A stretch of DNA of 33,106 nucleotides from Nitrospinaceae bacterium (GTDB lineage Bacteria; UBA8248), in the NCBI GenBank assembly GCA_018669005.1, contig JABJAL010000084.1:1-33106 (forward strand). The letters run 5' to 3'. Shown piece by piece: positions 7,973 through 19,000 of this stretch; within the stretch, counting starts at the first letter, position 1; each line of letters starts with the position of its first letter. Under the pieces are notes generated by a model. It was given only the letters and a program-made list of their open reading frames with translations, had not been told where the DNA came from and made no database searches. A program made the position numbers and the translations under genes.

Positions 7973-10220
7973 TTAATTTCTATCTACGCGGCGCTCAGCT
8001 TCTTGAAGAATGGAGCGCAGCTCAGATATACGGGCATTCGCGCGATCAAGAACATCTTTATCAACTTCCAGTGATTCGAATTTGGCACGCACATCCTCGG
8101 ACAACAAATTAAGGTCTTTGACACGAGATTCCACTTCGCCAACTTTTTCCATTTGCTTCGCAACACTAGCACCGCGATCCTCAACCTGCTGGAAAATATC
8201 ACGGAGTTCATCAATTTGAAGCTCAACATCGTGCAGCGTCTGACGGTCACTGATAAGATCTCGAATGTTCGAATGAATTTCTTTCACGCCGATTTTCAGT
8301 GTACTCAGCTCTTCCTGAGCAGCACCAACTTCAGCCTTATTCTTGATCAGCTCAGCAACACTCTCCTCAAGCCCAGCAGAGTTATAGTCAAGAGTAGAGA
8401 TGCGTTTTTCGACTTGCGAGACACGCTCTTCTTCCTGATCCAGGTGGTCAATGTGATTCTGCAACCTGCCAGCTACGACCCGGACGTTTTCAATCTCCTC
8501 CTCCTGCTCTTTTAAACGCTGGCGGAGGGTGTCCATCCGGACTTCTCCGGACTGCAGTTCTTTGAGACCCTCGTCAAGCTTCCCTAGAAAATCACTTACT
8601 TGCTCCATCGTCCGGTGGGCTTCTCGAACACTCGCTAAATGGACTTCACCCTGCTCAAAGGACTCCTGGAAGTGCGACATCATTTGCTGCAAGCGTTTTT
8701 CCTGCGCCTCGAATCCTGCACGCTCTTTCGTTACGTCGAGAATGCGCTCTTCAATTCGCTCAAGAAGGTTATGCAACTGATCGAGCCTGGATTCTACGCG
8801 ATCAACATATTCCTCCCGACGCTGAAGTTTGTCTATTTTTAGGTCTGATTCCTCAATAAAATATTGAAGCGCTTCGAGTCGTTTTTCCATTCGCTCGACC
8901 TCGCCTCGACGCTCAAGCTGTTTTTCAATTTTGTCGTCAAGATGGACGATATTCGAGGAGAGCTGCTCAATGCGCTCCCTTGATGTGTTCCACAAGGCGA
9001 ACACGATTCTGGGTATCTTCCATTTTTTGCCTAAGAGCATCATCAATTTCATTAATCTCGGAGGCACGCTGACGTGCCTCCTCAGCAACCTTAAGGCCCT
9101 CGGGGATGGTGTTGAGCTGCTCGCGTAATTCACGGGCACTGACGTGATAATCCTGAATCATCCGCCGAAGGGTGGAGGATTCATCCAACTCACGCTTGAG
9201 CCGCTCGGCCCTGCGTTCCACCTCGTTCGCGAGGAAGTCGCGTAGCGAGTGGACATTCTCCCAAACTTCCTCGACCTCATGCCGCTCCTCGCGCACCCTT
9301 AAAATTGCCTGCTGAAGATTTTCGTTTTGATCCTCAAGGGACTGAATCCTTGCGCTCGTCCTTAGAAGAGCATCATTTTTAGACAGGATGTTTTGGCTCT
9401 CGATGCGCATGCTTTCAAGGGCTGGCTTTACCGTATCGAGTTCGCCACGCAGCGTTTCCACCTGAGACACACGCTCGTTTAGCTCGTTCAGGGATTGTTC
9501 CATCTCATTGAGGGAACGCCTGAAGTTAGTGCTTCGCTTCGAAAAATTCTCAAATACAAGCTTTTCCCGGTCTACCTGCTGAAGTTTTTCGTCAAAATTC
9601 TGGGAAAATTGGTTGAACTGGACGACTTTGAGGTTCACCTCGGCGATAATGTCGCGGAGCTGGAAGGCATCGTCTATTTTCGTGCGGACGCTATCGTAGA
9701 TTCCCTCAAGCTTGGCCACGCTTTTCTCGGTGCGTTTGACCAGCTTGTTTTCCTCCTGGAGGTTCTTGATCTTCGATTCCATCTCCCAAAGGAGCACGTT
9801 GAGTTTTCCAGCCTCCTCGTTAGATTTTTCAACTACTTCGCGCTGGAGGTTGAGGCTGCGCGTCTTGGCGAGGACATGCTCAGAGAGGACATTAAGGCCG
9901 TCTATATCCATCTTGGTCTTGCGGACAAATTCATCGAGTTTTTGAAAATGACGCTCGGATTCGGTAATTCTGACGTCTACTTTCTCAAATGTCTCGCTTC
10001 GCTTTTCGGTTTTGACGAGGCGGCTTTCGAGATCTGCGATACGAGTGCCCACTTCATCGAGAACACTACGCTTTGAGGTAAGTTCCTCGGCACGAAGGGT
10101 GAGCAGGTCCATCGACTTTTCAAGACGCTCTCGCTCTTGCTCAGAAACCTTCACGAGTTCGGTGATTCGGCTTGTTTCACTGTTAATCTGACTGGCTGGA
10201 TCTGTGGGGCCATCATTCAT
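7973..10220 (-). pseudogene. Very long coiled-coil protein, split by one frameshift
   Basis: Two overlapping frames form one gene. The first (10220 to 8967) starts at an ATG with GGAGGATG seven bases upstream; the second continues to 7973. Deleting one G from the GGG at 8977-8979 merges them as VEHIKERIEQLSSNIVHLDD, giving about 748 residues. Nearly the whole protein is charged heptad sequence rich in Glu, Arg, Lys, Leu and Gln, with recurrent motifs such as RIxELESR and VExRxxxLxxL. There is no signal peptide, membrane segment or recognisable globular domain, so it should be a cytoplasmic rod or scaffold. The first 60 residues of the separately read second frame look unlike the rest and are an out-of-frame artefact. 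It lies 16 bases ahead of the class A PBP gene, hinting at a cell-envelope or morphogenesis link (inference). Confidence 0.75.
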
Positions 10221-10343
10221 GGCTCATCCTCCGCCGCTGGGCGTCCCAAGGTCATCTAGAAAGGGTATGAAAATACCAAAACCCATTGAATTATCTAGCG
10301 TATCGAATTCATAACACCAAGTCAACGAGATTAAACAAAGGGG

Positions 10344-11276
10344 TTACTTTCGGCTTGATGCGCCCCAGGCGATACCCGCAAGGATTATTGCACAGGCGAG
10401 CGCCCGCATACCTCCCAGGGGCTCGGCCAGAAGCCACCAGGCCAGGACGGCTGCGACAACGGGCTCACCAAGTATCGATAGCGCCACTTTACCTGGCGGC
10501 ATATGCTTTAGGGCCCAGTTCACCGCCGTATGGCCAATGAGGGTGGGGCCCAGCACCATGGCGGCCAGGAGCGACCACGTGGAAGGTGAATATCCCGATA
10601 ATGGCTGGGCGGCCAAAAAAGCCGCCAGAATGAGAATTGTTCCGCTAACTCCATAACATACAGTCACATACGGAATGAGCGGCATGTTGCGCCGAAGCGC
10701 TCTACCACACAGCAAATAACCCGAGGCCATCACCGCCCCGCCCAGCGCCAGGGCGTTGCCGAGCAGGCTCTCCAACGAGCCCCTCAACAAGCTGCCCAGC
10801 AAAGTGCCCGACCAATCTCCTGTCGCCGCGGTTGCGGACGCGCCTGCGTCTCCCCAAACAAGCAAAAGCGCGCCACCAATCGTGACGCCGACCCCTGCCC
10901 AGAAAAACCGCTCCTCTTTGTCTCCGAGAAAAAGCCAGCCCCCTACCCCTGCGAAAATCGGATTTGTCGTGACCAGAACCACAGAGCTAGCCACCGAGGT
11001 ATGTCGAAGAGATTCAATCCAAAGGGCAAAGTGAAGCGCCAGAAATACAGAGGAGGCCATCCATATCCACCGCTCCCGTGGCGCGAGTCCGCGCCATAGC
11101 GCGACAATGGAGCCCGCAGAGAAAGGCAACAACACCAGCGCCGCGCCCAGCATTCGATAGGCCGCAATGGCAAGTGGGGATGCCTCGGCGAAACGAATCA
11201 AAATAGCCGACCACCCAAGCGTGAAAACACCTACCCCCAAAAAACCGTATGCCTTAAGGCCGTCTTTTATGCTCAA
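10344..11276 (-). CDS. DMT-superfamily EamA transporter
   Basis: 310 residues, about ten membrane segments arranged as two EamA repeats. The first runs from GWSAILIRFAEASPLAIAAYRM to the LGDKEERFFWAGVGVTIGGA loop. The second includes GPTLIGHTAVNWALKHMPPG and the terminal LAEPLGGMRALACAIILAG, both typical of EamA proteins. The start is a TTG at 11276 supported by GGAGG seven bases upstream. Members export or exchange small metabolites such as amino acids; the substrate cannot be told from sequence. It is a single gene in a same-strand run with 123 bases downstream before the coiled-coil gene. Confidence 0.9.
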   Translation of the reverse strand: MSIKDGLKAYGFLGVGVFTLGWSAILIRFAEASPLAIAAYRMLGAALVLLPFSAGSIVALWRGLAPRERWIWMASSVFLALHFALWIESLRHTSVASSVVLVTTNPIFAGVGGWLFLGDKEERFFWAGVGVTIGGALLLVWGDAGASATAATGDWSGTLLGSLLRGSLESLLGNALALGGAVMASGYLLCGRALRRNMPLIPYVTVCYGVSGTILILAAFLAAQPLSGYSPSTWSLLAAMVLGPTLIGHTAVNWALKHMPPGKVALSILGEPVVAAVLAWWLLAEPLGGMRALACAIILAGIAWGASSRK

Positions 11277-11517
11277 AATTGGACCTCCACAGATATAAAA
11301 CTTCGGGCTTAGACGAGAATGGACAATACGATGGGGGGAGGAGCGGATTTTTCACCCGCCTCAGAATTGGTGGAACAATGTCCACCGACAACAGCTAAAA
11401 CCTCATTGGCCCGGCTATAAAATCGGCCATCTAAACGCCAATGAAATTCAGAACGAAGAGCGCAAAAACACTTACGAGGAAAAGAGAGTCCAGAGGGATA
11501 AATGCAGAGAGTCTTTT

Positions 11518-11844
11518 TTAAAGAGACTTTTCGATCGCAGCTTTTAAATCCGATTTCGAACGGACACCGACTATCTGCTCCACCACCTCTCCGCCCTTAA
11601 AGATAATCAAAGTTGGGATGCCGCGAATCCCAAACTTAGTCGGAGTTGACGGATTTTCATCAATGTTCAGCTTGCCTACCTTCAATTTGCCATCAAATTC
11701 ATCCGCTAGCGACTCGACAGTAGGAGCGATCATTTTACAAGGGGCACACCACTCGGCCCAAAAATCAACCAACGTCGGTAAATCCGAGCCCAAAACATCA
11801 GCGTCAAAATTCTGATCGGTAAAATCCAACATGTTACCTGCCAT
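11518..11844 (-). CDS. trxA: Thioredoxin
   Basis: 108 residues from the ATG at 11844, which follows GGGGG; a longer reading from 11928 adds 28 residues that do not look like thioredoxin. The active site WCAPC is at residues 32-36 (canonical WCGPC with Gly to Ala), the preceding LVDFWAEW strand is intact, and the cis-proline loop is GIRGIPTLIIF. The size is typical of cytoplasmic TrxA, which reduces disulfides using thioredoxin reductase. No reductase gene is in the window. The Ala in the active site is a mild deviation also known in other thioredoxins and may shift the redox potential. Confidence 0.95.
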   Translation of the reverse strand: MAGNMLDFTDQNFDADVLGSDLPTLVDFWAEWCAPCKMIAPTVESLADEFDGKLKVGKLNIDENPSTPTKFGIRGIPTLIIFKGGEVVEQIVGVRSKSDLKAAIEKSL

Positions 11845-11995
11845 ACTAAACCCCCAATAATTTACAGTCCGGGCAACAGGAAAAACGTAACTTCGATATG
11901 ATGTACATCGAGGTGTACGAGAGATCAAATCTACTGGAGGGGCGGATTGAATTCAACTTCAATGGTCACGGATCGAAAAATCGCAGAATACAAGC

Positions 11996-12442
11996 CTACT
12001 CTTTTCGGTCTATAAACCTTGGAGAATATGTCATTGTAGGTTTATAAGCATCCAGCGCCTTTCCACTCTTCGAAATGATACCCAGCGCTTCTCTAACCTC
12101 TTTTGAACGGGTGGCCACAAGCGCTGCAAGCCTCGTCTCGCTCTGCTGCACCATCAACACGGCCTCACGAACCTTTTGCACAGCATCGCCCAGCCGTTTA
12201 AGCAAAAATTCATCTCCCAGCCAGCTATCCATCTCAGCCCATAAGGGGGCGCAATCACTTGAATTAGATTGAATTTCCTTAATAAGCGCCCCTTTTTCCT
12301 CTAGAATACCCGGAAGCTCGTCCATGTCATGGCCGGTCATAGACGCAAATTCACAGCCGCAAATAACCAGGAGGCGCTCATAGCAATCTAAATCCACCGC
12401 TACAGCCTGAATCAGTTTCTCCGGGATCGAGTCCTCAGCCAT
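11996..12442 (-). CDS. FlgN-like helical protein, function uncertain
   Basis: 148 residues, start ATG preceded by GGAGG at four-base spacing. The protein is almost all helical: an acidic N-terminal helix, the segment ILEEKGALIKEIQ, then VQQSETRLAALVATRSKEVREAL, ending YSPRFIDRKE. This layout resembles FlgN-type flagellar export chaperones, which bind hook-filament junction proteins, and the tail KALDAYKPTMTYSPRF fits the variable end of that family. No flagellar genes are in the window, so the assignment stays weak. It sits between ftsK and trxA on the same strand. Confidence 0.5.
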   Translation of the reverse strand: MAEDSIPEKLIQAVAVDLDCYERLLVICGCEFASMTGHDMDELPGILEEKGALIKEIQSNSSDCAPLWAEMDSWLGDEFLLKRLGDAVQKVREAVLMVQQSETRLAALVATRSKEVREALGIISKSGKALDAYKPTMTYSPRFIDRKE

Positions 12443-12686
12443 GCGACCTCCATAAGTTCAGATTACTCTGGCCACTAATATTATCCACTAAAATGGAGGA
12501 AAAAATACAGATAAATTACTCCCCAGATTTTCTGGATTTCCAGGGATTATCTCAAAAAAACATCGGAATGTTTTAGCACACCCCAAAATGCCATCGAATT
12601 AGGAGCCGTGGATAACGTCTTATCACTGCAAATATTGTCGATAAAATCATGAAATTGACATCAAAACCGCAGAGCACACCAAGTTA

Positions 12687-15600
12687 TTAGCTTGCGTCAA
12701 TAGATTCCACATCGGGGCTCGGGATATTTTGAATCAAAACCTGGCGCCGTTTCGACCCTTCTGAGGGCCCGACAACACCCTCCGTTTCCATCTGCTCTAT
12801 CAAACGAGCGGCACGGTTGTAGCCAATGCGCAGATGTCTTTGGACAAGTGAAATCGATGCCTCCCCCGTCCTGGCTACAAGCGCCACGGCATCGTCATAG
12901 CGCTCGTCATACTCCTGCTCCTCCAAATCGCCACCACTATCCTTCGATTCGGACTGAACAAAAAGGTCATCTCGAAAAGAGGTAGGCCCTTGCTCTTTCC
13001 AGTGCTCGACTAGATTTCTAATCTCATCCTCGGAGACATATGCACCATGAATTCGAACAGGTGCACTCGTCCCGGGCGGGACGAAGAGCATGTCACCCTT
13101 GCCGAGAAGTCGCTCGGCGCCATTCATGTCGAGTATCGTTCTTGAATCGACACGGCTGGCTACGCGCAACGCTATCCGGGAAGGGAAGTTTGCCTTGATA
13201 AGACCCGTAAGAACGTCCACAGAGGGGCGCTGGGTCGCCACAAGGAGATGAATCCCCGCCGCCCGAGCCATTTGTGCGAGCCGCGTCATGGTTTCCTCTA
13301 CATCTCGGCCCGATGTCATCATCAGATCCGCCAACTCGTCAATAACCACAACGATATAGGGCATAAAATCTGGATTTCCATCATCATCCACCCCTTCTAC
13401 TTCAGAGAGGTGTTGACTCCGGCGGCGATTCGACTCACGAGGTCCCAAATTCTCGGCTACAAGCTTGTTGTAACTGTCTATGTTACGCACCCCGAGGCCG
13501 CTCATTACCTGATAGCGCCGCTCCATTTCGACAACCACACCGCGCAGAGCTGAGGCCGCCCGCTTCGGGTCAGTCACCACGGGAACCAGAAGATGGGGTA
13601 TGCCCTCGTATATGGAAAATTCAAGCATCTTGGGGTCAATCATTAAAAAACGAACTTCGCGGGGATGGCATCGAACCAGCAGGCTGCAAATCATCAAATT
13701 CATAGCCACGCTTTTTCCCGACCCGGTCGAGCCAGCAATTAGCAAATGAGGGATCTTGGCCAGATCCGTAATGGCCGTTCGACCGAGGATATCTTTCCCA
13801 AGCCCCAGGGTCAGTTTGTCACTGGCCTGCTCGAATTCCTTAGAAGAAATCAACTCCTTGACCTGGACTGCCCTTCGCTTGGCGTTGGGCACCTCGATGC
13901 CGACAACGTTCGTTCCAGGAATGGGTGCGACGATACGCACGCTGATGGCAGAAAGAGAACGCGCCAGGTCGTCCGAGAGCGCGGCGATTTTCGACACCTT
14001 AACCCCAGCCGCCGGGGCGAATTCGTAAATGGTGATGACCGGGCCGGTTTTGACCTCGGTGACTTTGCCCTCGACGCCAAACTCGCCAAGAGTCCGCTCC
14101 AATAGGGTGGATTTCGTTCGAATGGCATCCTCGTCCACGATGAGCGCCGTGCTCTCGACTTCCGCAAAAATTTCCGACGCCTTGGGCAACGCGTAGACAC
14201 CGCTCTTGCGAGAAGTGGTTTTCTTAGTGATAGGTGCCTCAGTTGTTACGATGGCATCATCTTCAATTCGCACGATATCCGACTCGCCGTTAGAGCCGGC
14301 GTGGCGAACTTTCACCTCATCGCCCTCGTTCTCGCTTTCGCTTTCGCTTTCGCTCTCATACTTCTGTCCATAAAGCGCTTTTTTCAGCGATACGCCCTCG
14401 TCCAAATCATCGAATTCCTCATCAGCCTCAAGCGATGGAATACTCATGGGCATCTCGGCCTCGGGCTCCGCTTTCGCCGCCCTCACTGCGGCCAATTCGC
14501 CATTGCGAGGAGGGTCTTTTCTGCCGACACGAATCCCTCCCATCACAGATTTGTCCCCATCAGACTTCTCATCCGGGACAACCATCGGCTCAGGGGTAAT
14601 CTTCGGTGTGCTCTCAGAGACGACCTTATGCGCCTCAAGGGGGGTGCCAGCCGCCTCCTCATCCTTATCAGTTTCAATAGCAGACACAGAATCTTCAGGC
14701 ACTGAGGTACTAAAATCACCTTCGGTGGCATCGGAAGCCTCATCGAGCACCGGACCTCGAAGAATGTTTGATTCCGACGCCGCGGGCACTTGCTCGGCAG
14801 CCGGACCCATAAACATTACTGGCCCCGACTCATCAGTCGTGGAGAGAGAGGCACCGAAAGCTGGCTCCGGACTAGACACCCTGGCCAACGATGATTTCTT
14901 GTGCCCCCCCTTCCCATCACCGTTAACAGACTGGCTCACGGCATCTTCTGGTTCTGAGCCGGTCTCGGCCGATAATTCTGCAATAACTTCCTCCGCCAAC
15001 TCCTGGCTGCCCTTGTCTCCAGCCGACTGCACAGCCTCTTTCAATGGGCTTGCCCACGAATCTCGGAGGTCCTTCATAAACGTCCCGGATTTCCGTGCCT
15101 CCCTGGTCGCTTTTTTTAACTTGGTCCTTTCAATTGCATTTTTGACAAGATCCTTAACGAAGGCATACGCCCAAACAGAGGCGGCCAAAACAGAGGCAGA
15201 TACCCGAGGAAGGAGGCTTATCAACACCCAGCGAGGACCGCGCGAGAGATAAAAGAGCACTTGCCCCACCGAGAGCCCTGTGGTCGCAACAACCGACGCC
15301 AGAAGCGCCCCTGCGAGCACCACCCAGCTACCCACACGACCAAGATAGGTCTCCAAGATAACGGCCATGCCGTACCCCACAAGTCCGCCTGCCAGAATAT
15401 TCTTCCCAAAGAGAGGATCAACATGAAAAGATTTGTAATAAAGACCCGCGCCGCTCAGAATTATCATGAGTAGACCGAGCCCCTGCCAGCCAGGCAACCA
15501 CAAGCGAGCACCCGAAAAAGTCCTGACGCCCCACGCAAAGATGCCCACCGGGATGAGAATCGTGAAGGTGCCCAGCACCTGCACCAACTCTCCCGCCAGA

Positions 15601-15800
15601 TAGGCCCCGACCGTGCCCCCAAGATTGCGGACAGCCCAGCCCCGGCTCACACGATGACTCCATGAAGGATCGCCCGGATGAAATGACCAAAGAGCGAGCG
15701 CAGCGAATACCGCCAGGGCAATGATGATCAGCCCGGCAACTTCATTTACACGACTTGATTCTGGGATGGATGACGGCCCGCCCGAGCGGCGAGTTGGCAT
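12687..15800 (-). CDS. ftsK: DNA translocase FtsK
   Basis: 1037 residues. It has four N-terminal membrane segments (about residues 23-190), a long acidic low-complexity linker (about 230-530), and the alpha-beta motor with Walker A GSTGSGKS near residue 690 and Walker B VVVIDELADLMM near residue 820. The C-terminal gamma winged helix ISLVQRHLRIGYNRAARLIE reads polar DNA motifs and activates XerCD. The protein couples chromosome segregation to division at the septum. Start ATG at 15800 has AAGGAG about ten bases upstream. The linker contains a run of alternating Ser-Glu encoded by hexanucleotide repeats. It is a single full-length copy with all motor motifs intact. Confidence 0.97.
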   Translation of the reverse strand: MPTRRSGGPSSIPESSRVNEVAGLIIIALAVFAALALWSFHPGDPSWSHRVSRGWAVRNLGGTVGAYLAGELVQVLGTFTILIPVGIFAWGVRTFSGARLWLPGWQGLGLLMIILSGAGLYYKSFHVDPLFGKNILAGGLVGYGMAVILETYLGRVGSWVVLAGALLASVVATTGLSVGQVLFYLSRGPRWVLISLLPRVSASVLAASVWAYAFVKDLVKNAIERTKLKKATREARKSGTFMKDLRDSWASPLKEAVQSAGDKGSQELAEEVIAELSAETGSEPEDAVSQSVNGDGKGGHKKSSLARVSSPEPAFGASLSTTDESGPVMFMGPAAEQVPAASESNILRGPVLDEASDATEGDFSTSVPEDSVSAIETDKDEEAAGTPLEAHKVVSESTPKITPEPMVVPDEKSDGDKSVMGGIRVGRKDPPRNGELAAVRAAKAEPEAEMPMSIPSLEADEEFDDLDEGVSLKKALYGQKYESESESESENEGDEVKVRHAGSNGESDIVRIEDDAIVTTEAPITKKTTSRKSGVYALPKASEIFAEVESTALIVDEDAIRTKSTLLERTLGEFGVEGKVTEVKTGPVITIYEFAPAAGVKVSKIAALSDDLARSLSAISVRIVAPIPGTNVVGIEVPNAKRRAVQVKELISSKEFEQASDKLTLGLGKDILGRTAITDLAKIPHLLIAGSTGSGKSVAMNLMICSLLVRCHPREVRFLMIDPKMLEFSIYEGIPHLLVPVVTDPKRAASALRGVVVEMERRYQVMSGLGVRNIDSYNKLVAENLGPRESNRRRSQHLSEVEGVDDDGNPDFMPYIVVVIDELADLMMTSGRDVEETMTRLAQMARAAGIHLLVATQRPSVDVLTGLIKANFPSRIALRVASRVDSRTILDMNGAERLLGKGDMLFVPPGTSAPVRIHGAYVSEDEIRNLVEHWKEQGPTSFRDDLFVQSESKDSGGDLEEQEYDERYDDAVALVARTGEASISLVQRHLRIGYNRAARLIEQMETEGVVGPSEGSKRRQVLIQNIPSPDVESIDAS
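14330..14357. repeat. Hexanucleotide tandem repeat (CGCTTT/AAAGCG type) inside ftsK
   Basis: About four copies of the six-base unit TTCGCT encode an alternating Ser-Glu run in the disordered linker of FtsK. Unit length is a multiple of three, so copy-number change would lengthen or shorten the linker without breaking the frame. Confidence 0.7.
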
Positions 15801-16057
15801 AACACAACTCTCCTTCCCATAGCGTCGGCTCCATGAACGACAGCAACATGTCGCACATAGATGCTATGGGCATATCCCTTGGGCAAAGGATATCCATAAC
15901 CTAGCAAAGTTGTTCAAGAAAGACAAGAAAACCTTTGGAAATCACACGGGTTACAAAAAACATATCAGCACAACGCAAACAAATAAGACCAAAGATCGCT
16001 ATCAAAGGGGGAAAAACGATTTGATCGGCCTGAAAACACAGGGGCACCACCCAAGGC

Positions 16058-19000
16058 TTATCGGCCCCCGAACAGGCCCTTGAGCAAGTCTTTTCCGATG
16101 TTCTCTATCTCTTTGACCGTCTCCCTGCGTCTCTGCTTGCGGGTAAGCGGGGCCTTTTTCTCGGGTACGGGCTCAGGTGTTGCCTTGGGCGTCACCTGAG
16201 GCACCGGCTCGGGGGCCACCCGGGTTTGAGGAGCGCTCGCCGGGGGCTGACTAGCCGGGGGCTGACCAGCCGGGGGCTGCGACTTTGAGGGTGCCGGACG
16301 AGTGCCTAACACACCACCAAGAACACCTTTGAGAATATCGCCCACCTGCCCGCCCAGTTTCTTCGTGTCACCACCAAGGCTGGCCAGTTTATTTATCACA
16401 CCCGCAATCAGCGCATCCGTAACGGCACGGCCCGTGTTGAATGAAGGATCGTTCAAGCGACCCTTGATCTTGAAGCTAACGGGAATCACATCATTTTTTC
16501 GCTTCAAAATTCCAAGCGCAATATTTTGAAGAACCGCCTGTGCGTCTCCTAGAACATTCTGTTTTTTCACCTGCTTGAGATCGAGTTTGAACACCTTCCC
16601 CTTAATGCGGGAGCGAAGGTAGCCGTTTTTTAAATTAAAAGACGAGTTGAGATCGAGAAGGCCCTTGCGAATTTCCATCCCGCGGGCGCTATAGGCATAC
16701 GCAGAAAAACGAGTCAGGTCGAATTGATTGAGCCGCAACGTCCCATCGAGATCAGGCGGATCGAGCGCAGGATTCATCTTGGCCAGAAATGTAATTGGCG
16801 AGGGTTTCGTGCGCGCGGCAAGAGAAATTCGACCATCGAGCCGCCCTCGCCTCATTCGTGTATTGAGATTATCGATGCTGAGATTGAGATTTTTCCATTC
16901 CAGAACAACCGGTCGCTTCCCGGCCTCAACGGTGTGAGTAAATTTAAAATCGAGGCTCCCAACCTCAAGCCGCCGAATATTAATATAGGGAAGGCGAGCG
17001 GTGGTGGCAGGCGCTTTAATCGAGGCACCCTTTCGCCCTGAGGCCTGAGAGGTCTGTGGCGCAGCCGCCTTTTTCTGCCTTGAGGGCGCGAGCCTGGACT
17101 TCGGGGTTCTCGAGGCCACCTTACCTCTACGTTTTTGAGATTTGCCGGCCCGCATCCCGGTTGGAGGCGCCAGAATTGTCTTGATATTCGTCTTTTTATC
17201 CAGAGCCATCGAGAAATTAATTCGAAGAGCATCAGCCGTAGCCTTTCGCGAAACCACACGGCCTTTCATTAAATTTTTCTGAGAAAGCGACACCCTGAAA
17301 TTTTTCAATTCCATGGCCGAGGGGCTCTTGTCCCTCCCCCGTTCACGAACAACCAGTCCGGGCACAGAGATAGCCAAATTCTTTTTATCTATCTTGATGC
17401 TGGCCGCCCCCGACACCGCCATGTTCGGATAATCTGCAAAATGCACCCGCTTGAGTTCAGCCGAGGCCGAACCAGCCATGTCAAAATCCTTCGATTTCTT
17501 TCGGTTGCGCTTGATGGTAATCGAACCTTTTGAAGCACCCACCGGGCTCGCCATCTTCAGGGCATCGACGCCAAGCGATCGGCCCATTTTTGAGACGGCT
17601 GCCAAATCCGAGATGTCCCAGGAAGCGGCGATATCATCAACACCCGAAACATTCCATTTCGCCTCCTTGAGCAGCTTAACGCTCCCAAAGGGAAGCTTCA
17701 CATCGAGGCGGTTAATTCGCGCAGACTCCCGGCGAAGGCTGTACCAACCGTCCGTTCCTACCTGAAGAGATTTAAGATTGAGGCCCACCCACCTGCCGTC
17801 GGAATCAACATCTAACTGCCCAGACACTCCCCGCCCGTTCAGGTTGGCTTTCCATGACACGTTTTCATCCGCCTTAAAGAGGAATGTCACTTTTCCGCCA
17901 ACCACTCCCCTCAAACCCTTTGCACCGGATGAGACAGGAACCAGGGCGGCAAAAGGGGCAACCTGTATTGGGTCAAAAGAAAGCGAACCGGCCGCCGAAA
18001 ACGCCTTGCTGGTTTTTCTGTTCCTAGAAACCCTCAAGTCAAGATCGAGTTTGTCTCCCTTTTCAAAATCGCCTTTTCCGATCACAACCCCGGACAAAGA
18101 CGATGCCAACGTCGCCGCAGCTCCGATATCGGGAATTTTCACACTCATCCCGATCTCATCGTCCCCCGACACATTCCATTTCGCAGGCCCAGTCAATTTA
18201 ACCTGGGCAAATGGCAACACCACCTCAAGGGAGGCAACACGGGCCGATTCATCATCAATGTTGAAACTCCCCTCCGAGCGAACGCCCGCCGTGGTCAATT
18301 TAATAGGCCGCCACTTGCCCCGGCGCTCACCTTTATACTGAGCGGCAAGGCCCTTTCCATTAAAATTAGCCTTCCACTTCAGAGGACCGACAGACGAGAG
18401 GGATAGGTCCGCAGAGCCATCCAGGCGGCCACGGAGCCCCCGAACATTCCTTTGAGGAGGCAGAAGCGGAAAATATGCCCCCAGCTCAATCGCCTCCATC
18501 TTGATTGATGCTACAGCCCTTAGGGAATCTTCTTTTTTCCGGTCCCTGCCCCCTGAAACCTTCAGCGTAACCTTTCCGCCACTTGGAGGTTTCTTTAAGG
18601 ACACTCCCGCCAGCGATGCACCCCATTTCACCGCAGCCCCAAGGTCGGCAACATCCAGACTAATATCTGCCGCATCACGCCCATCAACATTCCAATTCGC
18701 CTGTTTGTTCAGTCGGAATTTGGCAAACGGTAGCAATATATCCAGCGCAGAAACTTTCGCGGCATCACGTCCGAGATCATATTTCCCCTTGGACTTCAAT
18801 TCCACAGAAGCCAGTTTTTTTCGCTGCCAGCCACCCTTGTTTGACATGCGAAATTTCGCATCAACGTTCCCGACATTAAAATCAACGCGCCACGCCACTT
18901 CCTTCGCCGGAATAAGCGTGACGCTCGATTCACCGCCAAGCCTCGCCGATAGAAGTTGCAAATCTTCCACCGGAGGCGCAAGGCGAACGAAGGGCATGAG

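Noticed and set aside
9495-10076. 193-residue plus-strand frame opposite the coiled-coil gene
   Set aside because: Antisense image of heptad repeats, hydrophobic by codon complementarity only.
14446-15252. 268-residue plus-strand frame opposite ftsK
   Set aside because: Low-complexity Ser/Ala-rich reading of the acidic FtsK linker from the other strand.
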